Origin: Norana najaformis
Taxonomy: Eukaryota > Annelida > Clitellata > Crassiclitellata > Hormogastridae
DNA length: 64,000 nt
Direction of reading: 5' to 3'
NCBI GenBank assembly: GCA_964023275.1
Contig: OZ029918.1
Span: 31,118,225-31,182,224, forward strand
Translations under genes and position numbers: made by a program
Part shown: positions 55,992 to 64,000 of the stretch, piece after piece
Layout of the letters: the number at the start of each line of letters is the position of its first letter
Numbering within the stretch: the first letter of the stretch is position 1
Notes under the pieces: generated by a model
The model's database searches: none
What the model was told of the DNA's origin: nothing
Seen by the model: only the letters and a program-made list of their open reading frames with translations

Positions 55992-56502
55992 TAACTTGTG
56001 ATTAATCGGGCGAGTAGAATTTACTTTTTGTTGTTGCCTCAACAGTTGTCGACGAAGAAAGAATAACGGAACCGTTACTCGTTGTCACTGTTGCACCAGT
56101 ACCAAGCGTCATTGTTGTATCTGGTAGGCTAGTGGTATCGTTTTCTGGCACTACAGTGGATTCAGCAGTGCTATTGTCGTTTGCTTCTGGCGTCCACGTT
56201 GTGTTCTCAGGTGGTACTTCGGTAGTTGGAGCGACAGTACTCGATGATGCGTGTCCAGTTGGTACTTCTGTACTTGAAAAGACGGTACTCGATGCTGTGC
56301 TCGCAGCAGAGTTCTGTGTAGTTGTAATAGAGAAAGTTGTGTCCGTGCTGACTGGTCTTGTGCTCGAGGTGACATTCTCCTCCGTCGTAAGATTCAAGGT
56401 CGAAGCTTCTTCGGTCGTAATCCACTCTCCGGAAGCTGTACTGACAGTTTCGGGTGAATACGTTGCTGAAAGACTAAAAAAGGCGACAAGCAGATTGTTC
56501 AT
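51359..56502 (-). CDS. Mucin-like Ser/Thr-rich single-pass membrane protein (two exons seen, partial)
   Basis: Exon 56025-56465 (or from an ATG at 56502) encodes about 147 residues dominated by Ser and Thr, with Pro, Glu, Val and several N-x-S/T sites, a typical O-glycosylated mucin stalk. Its gtaaat donor leaves phase 1 and fits exon 51359-51479, which reads EEKDSSSSLSGGE, then a 20-plus residue hydrophobic span (IAAIVICSVIAVIVIATSVF) and basic KYRR, i.e. a type I membrane anchor with a stop-transfer. Starting at 56502 gives MNNLLVAFFSLSA, a passable short signal peptide. But tttttagtctttcag just before 56465 is a good acceptor and makes a symmetric 1-1 exon, so the true signal exon may lie further upstream. 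The cytoplasmic end is perhaps at 48265-48049. No ligand or enzyme role can be read. Confidence 0.7.
51595..51795. repeat. 36-bp imperfect tandem repeat (GGCATGGCGACTACATTTTG)
   Basis: About seven units of TTGGCATGGCGACTACATTT plus GGGATTATG, diverging toward TTTTAGGTTATG at the right. Located beside the acceptor side of the membrane exon of the mucin-like gene. Confidence 0.85.
51955..52045. repeat. (TCTC)n and (CTGT)n microsatellites
   Basis: Clean CTCT run, then TCTG run, leading toward the large GTAT array. Confidence 0.9.
52078..52682. repeat. Perfect (GTAT)n microsatellite, 605 bp
   Basis: About 151 uninterrupted GTAT units without one substitution. Both strands are open through it (Met-Tyr-Val-Cys and Ile-His-Thr-Tyr repeats), which is an artefact of the period, not a gene. 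In the presumed intron of the mucin-like gene. Confidence 0.97.
52683..53570. other. Intronic DNA without recognised features
   Basis: Apart from (CATC/CATT)n at 52820-52865, only AT-rich unique-looking sequence is seen. Confidence 0.45.
53575..53890 (+). repeat. Interspersed repeat, family E
   Basis: AACTTCTATAGCGCCACAGT, AATGCTCAATGGATGGTCGC, CAGGAAGAGATGGGTGTTTAG and GGAAAAGGCGCTCCTGCTG. The open frame over it (103 codons) is repeat-derived: related sequence without an open frame occurs near 35.9 kb. Confidence 0.65.
54300..54555 (-). repeat. SINE-like repeat, family D
   Basis: Near-identical order to 33.56-33.81 kb, ending GGGCGTTGTAGAAATCTCAG and (ATTACG)n. A second fragment (ACATTTCTACAGCGCCCAAC) at 54665 is in the opposite orientation. 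Confidence 0.8.
55140..55300. repeat. TATATAGCGCC module with tRNA-like flank
   Basis: CGAGCACTTATATAGCGCCT, then GAGTGGTTGATCGCTTGCCT and GAGGTTTCGAACCTTCCCG, resembling A and B boxes of a decayed tRNA-derived SINE. Confidence 0.5.
55425..55825. repeat. (GTAT/GCAT/AT)n microsatellite cluster
   Basis: Mixed GTAT, GTGT and AT repeats, ending with TTGTATAGCGCCTTTTAAGA. Frames through it on both strands are artefacts. Confidence 0.9.
55947..55994. repeat. (AAT)n microsatellite
   Basis: About 15 AAT triplets, 30 bases past the donor of the mucin-like exon on the minus strand. Confidence 0.95.
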
Positions 56503-57954
56503 TTCTTAGACAAATCATGCTGATTAAGTAATGTATAAGCTATTCAAAGTTTGTGTCTAATTTGAGTGATATAGGTTAGCCTAGGCCGCGCTTTTTGACG
56601 TGTGTTTAAAAGGCGCTATATCTAGTTTCTAGATAACTAACTGACTAACGACGGCTCATGAATAACTGATCCTTGAATACCTTTATCAAATGGCCGATGA
56701 CCAAACCAAATTTGCACATATCACTAAAAAAGATATTCAGAAATGTTGACAACACAGAATGGTCATTAATGGTCGCTATGATTTTAAAACGACGGTCAAA
56801 AATTAAACCAAGGTCGAGGGGCTGTATTATTGGCTTTGGCGGAGATGGACATCCACAGAACTAGTGAGGGAGAAGTTTTACTTAGGGCCTACCGTCAACA
56901 AATTACGCCCTGGATAGGCCTAATCTACGTACTTACACGCACAATATGAAGAAGAACCAAAATGTTACGAGTTTAGGCCCATGTCCCACGATATGAAGCG
57001 AGAAGACAAGATGTACGGACGCCATGACAGGATCTGTAATATCCACAGAATTTGACACGTATTGAACCTTTAACAGTTCTAACGGTTCTCGTACAATGTC
57101 TTTTATAGTCTACGCAAGTAACTAGAAGACGAAGAGATCTGCACTATTACAGGCCTTAGACTAATACTAAATGATACATGTCCGACATAGGCCACGGCCT
57201 GTAAGTTAGGCTACTGGAGAACCATATGGACGAAAACAATAAGTTTGCCTATACTCAACATGCAGCTCGGTACCTGATTAACTATGCTCAATGAATCTAT
57301 GGGCTAATGCTTATTAAAAGCTTTCAAGTAGGGACAAACCCATCCATACACACTTACTGTATTTAGTATTAGGCCTATACTTAATATGCCATATTTCTGA
57401 CATATGCTCATTAATATCAGTTGATGCACATTAATATCAGTTGCTACGTATAGATATATAAGTATATGTGTATATGTATATGCATATATATATATGTTTC
57501 AATATTCATGAATTTGACAGAGGTATACTAATATAATTAGCCATATATGCACGTGTGTGTATATATATATATATATGTATATAGTGGGCATAGTGTGCAT
57601 AATGAGAAGTGTTATCGTGTGAATGTTAGTGGCTGTAGCCAGACACAACGTTGCTTGTTTGCCTTGACTCATGGAGTCTTTTGTTTAGACGGTTTCTTCT
57701 CGTGAAATGTTGTCGATCGTAGACAGCACTGAGTGTTTTCATGAATTAGGGTCGATGGGTGGTTTCGATGGGTGGGTTGGTCGAGTGTCTCACTATCTGT
57801 CGGAGGTGTACAGCCGTCCAGAGCCGTACAGAAACAATACGCTGCAGGGTCTGCTGACTTAACTCATTAAGTAGTCACTGGCGTGTTTAGATGTTTTAAT
57901 GCGTCCCTCGGGACAACGCAAATTTAGGCCCAGATAGTCGAGAGGCGTAACTTG

Positions 57955-58335
57955 ATGATAATGATGAGGAGAAGGAGGAGGAGGAAGAGGAGGAGGAGCA
58001 GGAGGAGCAGGAGTAGGAGGAGGTAAGGAGGAAGAGCAGGAGCAGGAAGAGGAGCAGGAGGAGGAGGTAAGGAGGAGGACGAGGAGAAGGACGAGGAGGA
58101 GGACGAGGAGGAGGACGAGGAAAGGGACAACAATGAAGATGATGATGATAAAGCTGACGACGAAAATAAAAACGCTATGATTATGATGATGATTACTTTG
58201 ATGACTTTAATGATGATGAAGACGACGAAGAAGATGTTGACGACGACGACGATGATGTTGACAAAGCCAAAGAAGACGAAAAAGCTTTCTGCTGCTGCTC
58301 CTGATGCTGCTGATGCTGATGATGATAATGATAAT
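57955..58335. repeat. GAG/GAC/GAT triplet-rich tract
   Basis: About 380 bases of GAGGAG, GAGCAG, GACGAC and GATGAT triplets; strongly purine-biased on plus up to about 58140. Glu- or Ser-rich frames are artefacts. Confidence 0.9.
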
Positions 58336-58709
58336 TAAGACAGGAAAATTATAAGCCTACTGTTGAAATAAACTGAGCAGGTGATGATCTAAACTAAAGC
58401 ATCGCCATCATTATTGCAGGTGGCTGCTTGATGCTCTGGATACTACGCTGGCGAGCACATGGTGCATGTGACGCTTAGCTTTCGTCAGACCCTCTACCCC
58501 TTAGCGCTTCTAAAACAAATTTGGCTGGGTGATGACCCTGAGTTCACATCATCTCAGGACAACCCCATGCCTTGAAGCAGCGCTGGTGAATAAAGTTGTG
58601 CCAACGACTAGTGTAGCGACATCTGGCGAATAGACCTGAAGTAAGGCGTTCGGGTGTTTCACCTCCGTTAATGTGTGTAGCCTAGTTGTAGGTCTACTCA
58701 AGAACAGTC

Positions 58710-58975
58710 GTATGGATGGATGGTTGGTTGGTTGGTTGGATGTATGGACGGATGGACGGACGGACGGACGGATGGATGGATGGATTGATGGATGGACGGA
58801 CGGACGGATGAATGGATGGACGGATGGATGTAAGGCTGGCTGGCTGACTGCATGGATGGATGGATGGATGGATGGACGGACGGACGGACGGACGGACGGA
58901 AGGACGGACGGATGGATGGATGGATGGATGTACGACTGGCTGGCTGGCTGGATGGATGGATGGACGGTACAACCT
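58710..58975. repeat. (GGAT/GGAC/GGCT)n minisatellite
   Basis: Tetramer array with mixed units GGAT, GGAC, GGTT and GGCT, open in several frames (Trp-Met-Asp-Gly type repeats). No coding evidence. Confidence 0.9.
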
Positions 58976-59599
58976 CAGAAGCACACCTCTACGGACTGTT
59001 ATTGAAAGAGGCGTGCCAAAAAGAACGATTCCTTTACCTATACTTGTCAGATAATAGCAACTATGCCAAATATTTCTCTGATTTGGCTTCAGCTTAAGAT
59101 ACCACACTATATGGCGTGTATTTTGGATATCGATTTGGCCCAGTGGCTGACTTCTAAACTTAAGCTGAATGTATAGGCCTAGGGTCTAAGGATATAATGT
59201 TCCTGGTAGGCCTGTTTAATACCAGGCCCGTTGTACCTAAGGGCCGATACAACGGCCTTAAAGCAAATGTCGGAAACCTAGGATAAAAGATTGTCTAAAA
59301 ATTAAGACGTTAAATGTTAGCAGACTTAAATGCCCGAGAGTCGTAAGAAACTGGGAAACTCAATATTATGCCAACATTTCAAATATTCATAAAATACAAG
59401 TTTAATATTTAGACGCACTAAACGTGTTTGCTGTTCCGACATAGATATTCCAAGTGTCAAGTAATGTAATGAAGATTAATGATTCGTCTTAAAAGATGAA
59501 GCCTTTAGTAGGTCTCAATTACACTGTTTTACAAGCCGACTAGTCCAATTTTGGTTAATACCATTAGCATTGCCTCTATATAGTGTTATAAACCGCACA

Positions 59600-59835
59600 G
59601 TACATTGCAGTAAATCTAACGTATATCTCCGAAATTTCTCAGCGGCATACAAAAGCCGTGTCGAGAAGATCAGATAATTCACCGGCGCTATATCAAAGCA
59701 AGTCCGCAAAACCAGGTTTTTAGGTCAGTTTCAGTTCCAGGTCAGAATCCGAGGGGCAGTCAAGCCGGGGAGACAGTAGGCCCCCTACATTGCGACGGTG
59801 GAAATCTTTGGTGATAACGGTCATGAGATGGCGCA
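59600..59835 (+). repeat. SINE-like repeat, family D (2.9-kb subtype)
   Basis: GTATATCTCCGAAATTTCTC, then ACCGGCGCTATATCAAAGC, AAGTCCGCAAAACCAGG and TTCCAGGTCAGAATCCGAGG, closest to the copy at 2930-3130. Confidence 0.75.
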
Positions 59836-60804
59836 GAAGCAGAAGCAGAAGCAGGATAGAATAGCTTGAAGAGCCTGTACTGATAACACTTTTATCGAAT
59901 AACAGACCATGCCAATCATTTACAAGATATTCATAAATAGCTGACGATCACAGAGAAGACGTTACACAAATGTTACATATACACAAATAGATAAATGCAC
60001 TGTTTCACAACATTAAAACGGATTTTAAAATAGAAACTGGAAAGAAGCAGGTCCGAACTGTTCTTTTTGCTTGATGTTATGAGCTCAAAACGTTTAAGAA
60101 ACAGTACACAAAAATTATCATTATTATTTAATTAAATAATTTTACACTTAATTAAATAAACGATTTCAGTTTATCGTGTAGAGCAAATTTTTTCATAAAA
60201 GACAACGAAACTAAGGCGGGGTAATGTTTATTGATTTTAAATTAACTCTGGATTCACAGTGGACCAGAATTTTGAAATCGAAGTCAGAATCTTGGTGACG
60301 AGCTCCCTTTTGCCCCTCCTTCGTTCCATTCCCTTGATTCCGTTTCATCCACTGGGGAGTCGTAAATACATGTCTCGCCCTTGAACCACGTTCCATTGAA
60401 GACCATGTGATTTGTAAATTTGACAGCCGTGATTTTTCCTAGTTCTTTCATAACTGCGAGCACTCAAATCGGCCTGCTTCAATCGAAATCTTAACAGATG
60501 TTACCCGAAGCCTTTCCTAGAGAGTCATCACATTCATGCAGCATCTATAAATGGTGTGCAGGTGGTGGTTGACATACTTGATTGTTAACATGACCTTGGT
60601 TTATACACAAACTATATGAAAACCAAAAAAGAGATTAGGCCATAGTGTGCTTTTTGCTGAGAAATTGTAACGGAACACCAGGTTCGTGGCTTCAAAAGAC
60701 AATCTACCAGAACTTATTAGTAGTAATAATAATTAGCATAATTACAAAAATGTCTGCTAGGTTGAAATAGCGCATCAAAATCCTAGCCGTCAGCGTCACG
60801 TGAC

Positions 60805-60810
60805 TTTATT
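60805..60810 (-). terminator. Poly(A) signal of the peptide gene
   Basis: TTTATT on plus is AATAAA on minus, 100 bases downstream of the TAA at 60912-60910. A CACGTG palindrome (gTCACGTGAc) lies beside it. Confidence 0.55.
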
Positions 60811-60909
60811 ATATCATTAAGAGGTGCACGCCTATTTGCTGACAGCGATCACGCGATATTTTGAATGTGTCGATCGAAGTGATTGGCCATTTTGTGCGCT
60901 GCGTAACGA

Positions 60910-61263
60910 TTACGTCAGCAAACGGGTGCAGAAGTCGACGATCTCCGTAGCTCTCTCGCAACACCGGCGATAGATCAGGTATTCTTCGGCGACTTTACCG
61001 CACAAGAAGCAGTCGGTGAAAATGCTATCTTCTATGCACGCCTCCGGGCGTTCTATGGGACGGGCCACACGGCGCGGTTGCCTCGGCTGCTGGGGCAACG
61101 AGGAGCCCGAACGCGTTGACAGGGACCCGTACGATCGGCGTGGCACCGATCCGAGGATACCCGCTGGGTGGCTAGAAGTTTCGCGAACGATCAGGGCGAT
61201 TGCGAGCGCCAGAAGCACGGCGCAGTGTGTCCACCCACGTCGACAACTGAATAGACTCTTCAT
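60910..61263 (-). CDS. Secreted cysteine-rich peptide precursor, 117 aa, family not recognised
   Basis: ATG at 61263-61261 gives MKSLFSCRRGWTHC, then a hydrophobic core (AVLLALAIALIV) and SSHP, a clear signal peptide. A basic middle follows (VPRRSYG; QPRQPRRVARP) with possible dibasic cleavage sites. The C-terminal part has six cysteines, C-x8-C-x2-C-x12-C-C-x9-C, ending CTRLLT. This layout fits a processed hormone or neuropeptide-like secreted peptide, but I cannot name the family. A frame-open ATG lies at 61320; 61263 is preferred because gttcagtttcag just before it looks like the acceptor of a 5'UTR intron. AATAAA on minus at 60810-60805, 100 bases past the stop, supports a real transcript end. 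Confidence 0.65.
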   Translation of the reverse strand: MKSLFSCRRGWTHCAVLLALAIALIVRETSSHPAGILGSVPRRSYGSLSTRSGSSLPQQPRQPRRVARPIERPEACIEDSIFTDCFLCGKVAEEYLIYRRCCERATEIVDFCTRLLT

Positions 61264-62344
61264 CTGAAACTGAACACAGTACGGATCGTCAAGCAAAATT
61301 GCTAGGTCACGGCTTAACATGGTACACTGCTACTGCTAAGTGTCGGGTAAATTCTGCTGCGTATGTACAAAGCCTACACTAGTGTCGGACAAATTACAAG
61401 CATGGAAGCTGCTTATCAGCTTGCATCGACTATCTTTCCCTGATCTGGAAGCCTTCTTTCCACACATCATTACTAAAATAAGAATTAAGACAATCAGATT
61501 TCATTAAGTGTAGCCCTATATGGAACAGCTTTCGGTAGACAGGACTAAAGAGCCTATAGCTACCGCTATAAATTATGCTGTTTCATAGCTTATAAGTTAT
61601 AACCGTTACCAGCTCGCGTAGACTACTTTTGCCTATTCCTCTACGGAAATCACAACCATCCGAATAAGAACATCATTCGGATTTGATTAAGGATTTTTGA
61701 AGGCTGTTAGGAACAATGAATGCAGTATAAGCCGCTATAGACTTCGATAGATTTACATGACAGTATAACCTGTAGAATACGAATATTCAACTTACAAAGT
61801 TCAAAGATCTTTCACAGAAAAAACCTATTTAATTCGGGGCATAATCCAGTAACTTATAAAGCGCCAGTGTGAAGGTCGAAGTATAGGGCAATATTTATGT
61901 TAATACACGGTTTATCTAGGCTATACAGTATACTCATAAAATATGCTGTTCTGTACGCTTAGGCCCTACTCCAGATTCTCTTTTGACTGATCTACAACAC
62001 ACGATGTCCCGTCATCCTGCGACAGTGTGATTTCTGAAAAGGTCGCCTATAGTACGGCGCATTAACCCAGTTGTAGACCCAATCCCTCGCATGGCATGCA
62101 TGTCCTGCTCTTTGCTACGCCATATGCTACCGTATGACCCCGAGTTGAAAGTCCACTGGGACTGTCCAAATGCCAAGACTAGTGATATGTCATTGACCTC
62201 GCATCTGATTATCATTAGATATAGGCTATCTTATCTATACAGACATATAATTACGAGACTTTATCCTAGAGAGATACATCCTAGACATTCCGTTCTATTT
62301 ACTTCTGCAGATCGTGGTTTTCGTACAAAGACAGGATGATAGTA

Positions 62345-62530
62345 GTTCGAATCGTAATCGTAAACTCGACGTTTCTAAAGCGCTACTTAAAAGCTAAGTG
62401 CAGGAAACCAGCTTATTCACGAGCGCTGCATCAATCAAGCCAGTGAGGTTGTCCAAATTAGCCATATAAAGAACCAAGTCCGGTTGCCTGAAGACCAGGG
62501 AGAGAAGGGGAAAGGTTCTGACGCACAACG
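62345..62530 (+). repeat. SINE-like repeat, family D
   Basis: AATCGTAATCGTAAACTCGA, CGTTTCTAAAGCGCTACTT, ACCAGCTTATTCACGAGCGC, ending with AGGGAGAGAAGGGGAAAGG. Confidence 0.7.
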
Positions 62531-63310
62531 ATATCGCATGTCGCAGATGCGACCAATCGCATGATTGTCACCAAGTCCTTGACCTTCTGCCTTGCAATGT
62601 TTAAAGCAGGTCACATACAGACTTTCATTCAACTGCTAAATTTAACATAGACCAGTAGTTAGTATAATCCTCACCAGAAACCATATACTGTACTCTCAAA
62701 GGAAACGTCCGAAAGGAAACAGCCAGCGTCAAAGTATCCAGAACGACCACAGACACGTAGACCTACAGATCTAACTATTAGGCCTATATACATACAGACA
62801 CAACCAGTGTGCTATAAACCAGAAGTATCTCTGCTTTTGTCTGACATTCAGACAGTGTCGGCCTTCATACAGACATTGCTTTCAGAGTATATACGTAATT
62901 AAATAGCGCATTTGTTATCATACAATGTGTCCATTGTCTGAACAAGAAATCGTATAGACACATAGGCTACTGGGCCTGGGCCTATCTTTCACTGATTAAA
63001 AAGACCAGTTGCGAAATCGCATCAATTCAATTACTAGCAAGTCCTAAAAGCAGCATTCGAATCTTATCAATGCATCCACTGCTTGAACCTTTACTCGCAG
63101 ACGACCAAAACACTTGTCTTCTCTTGTCTTTAGCCATCTTTAGCCGAAACACTAACGAGGCGTAAATACAGCACATACAGTATGCAAGACACTATATGCA
63201 GTGTGCGGATATGAGGCTTCCCGCGACAGCCAAGTACCGTGTAATAATAATAATAATAATAAGATTTATATAGCGCCATAGCACGGTCGAGGCGGGAAAA
63301 GGTAACTAAC

Positions 63311-63345
63311 ACCACACTCATGTACTAACTGTACATGAGTGTGGT
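63311..63345. repeat. Perfect hairpin, 15-bp arms, 5-base loop
   Basis: ACCACACTCATGTAC and GTACATGAGTGTGGT are exact reverse complements around TAACT. Confidence 0.9.
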
Positions 63346-63660
63346 AGTAGTCTCCAGTGCTTAACAACGACATCATATGGCGCCAGGACCGTTGACGTCG
63401 ACCTCACCTTTATGCTCCGTGCAAAGATGTTGAGCAATTTATATGCCAACTTTGTGAAGGTCTTTAAGACATGCGGTTGCTAGTAGCGTCATCATCATTA
63501 GAAATTGGCGCTATTTAAATGAATAACTGAATTAACGTGAACAAAACTGATACAGGCTTGCATAGATAGGCTCAAACTACATATGTGTACATAAGGCTGT
63601 GGTGGTCGGATATATATATATATATTAAATATATATATAATTTATATATACATACATATA

Positions 63661-63695
63661 TAAGGTTTTATAACAGACAGAGCTATAAAACCTTA
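63661..63695. repeat. Perfect hairpin, 12-bp arms, 11-base loop
   Basis: TAAGGTTTTATA and TATAAAACCTTA are exact reverse complements. Confidence 0.9.
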
Positions 63696-64000
63696 AAATT
63701 GTCCAATAACACAACAACAGACCTATAAAAACTTACCTATTAATCTATATGCTGGTGTTTATTGGAGTATTTTAAGCCCATGTTTATAAATAGGTCTTTA
63801 GGCTGTTTGTTAAGTTCATGCTGTCCGCGATATCTTTTGGAGCTCGCTATAATTATAGAGTTGAGGTTCATTGACACACACTTGGAAATCCGACCAACAA
63901 TGCTTTTCGACTTTTTAAGAGCATCACACACACAAGCTAAGACATCAACTCGAAGTAGATAAGAGTGACAGCCGCTGCCCATCTATATGCATAAGCACAC

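Larger units (their letters stand above)
56503..60909. other. Spacer between the mucin-like and peptide genes
   Basis: AT/GT runs at 57440-57600, purine-rich triplets at 57955-58330, GGAT/GGAC array at 58710-58975, family D repeat at 59600-59830. A signal-peptide exon of the mucin-like gene may lie in the first part, but I cannot point to it. No other gene is supported. Confidence 0.5.
61264..64000. other. Right-hand spacer with SINE and hairpins
   Basis: Upstream side of the peptide gene. Contains an AAAGCGCC module at 61855-61870, a family D repeat at about 62345-62530, an (AAT)n plus TATATAGCGCC module at 63242-63285, two hairpins, and AT repeats at 63610-63660. No gene is supported to the window end. 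Confidence 0.5.

Noticed and set aside
56132..56509. Plus-strand Val/Ser-rich frame of 125 codons
   Set aside because: Antisense of the mucin-like exon; the minus strand has phase-matched splice sites and a downstream membrane exon.
58673..59107. Trp/Asp/Gly and Pro/Ser/Ile/His repeat frames
   Set aside because: Tetramer GGAT/GGAC array read in several frames on both strands.
61016..61267. Plus-strand frame of 83 codons
   Set aside because: It is the antisense of the secreted peptide precursor, which has a signal peptide, ordered cysteines and a poly(A) signal.
63740..63982. 80-codon minus frame with several Cys and Lys
   Set aside because: No recognisable domain, no splice signals and near the window edge; cannot be supported.

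Overview
This is a window of nuclear DNA from an animal, most likely a marine or other aquatic invertebrate; I cannot name the phylum. Coding DNA is thin and split into short exons with introns of 0.4-3 kb. GT-AG borders with phase-consistent joins can be mapped throughout. The rest is full of microsatellites, minisatellites, tRNA-derived SINE-like repeats and decayed LINE fragments. No bacterial operon, CRISPR array or intact transposon was seen.

Five protein-coding loci can be supported. (1) A classical calpain on + (4358 to about 25.7 kb; 17 phased exons, complete Cys-His-Asn triad, penta-EF-hand domain; only the last exon or two unresolved). (2) A complete aldo-keto reductase on - (35524 down to 29135; 9 exons, 313 aa, full catalytic tetrad, TATA box upstream). 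(3) A complete gene on + (38445-47721; 13 exons, 754 aa) encoding a mitochondrial-type TRMT61B/Trm61-like tRNA m1A58 methyltransferase domain fused to a second Trm61-type domain whose SAM-binding motifs have decayed. (4) A mucin-like, Ser/Thr-rich single-pass membrane protein on - (exons at 56465-56025 and 51479-51359, with a candidate last exon at 48265-48049). Its 3' end would face that of gene 3, with the two poly(A) signals 26 bp apart. (5) A small secreted cysteine-rich peptide precursor on - (61263-60910).

Layout: 1-4.3 kb retroelement debris and simple repeats; 4.3-25.7 kb calpain, with a 57-59 bp minisatellite, an 89-bp satellite and many SINEs in its introns; 25.7-29.1 kb repeat-poor DNA; 29.1-35.5 kb aldo-keto reductase; 35.5-38.4 kb SINE-rich divergent spacer; 38.4-47.7 kb tandem Trm61 gene; 47.7-56.5 kb mucin-like gene, with a perfect 605-bp GTAT repeat inside its intron; 56.5-64 kb simple repeats, SINEs, the peptide gene and small hairpins. 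The genes have unrelated jobs (Ca-dependent proteolysis, carbonyl reduction, mitochondrial tRNA modification, surface mucin, peptide signalling), so the order implies no shared pathway.

The most unusual items are the active-plus-degenerate Trm61 fusion, which parallels the separate Trm61/Trm6 pair of the cytosolic enzyme; a 32-bp minisatellite that has amplified an exon end with its own splice donor; a tendency for tandem repeats (several made of donor-like units) to start just downstream of 5' splice sites; and a TATAGCGCC module shared by many different short repeats.
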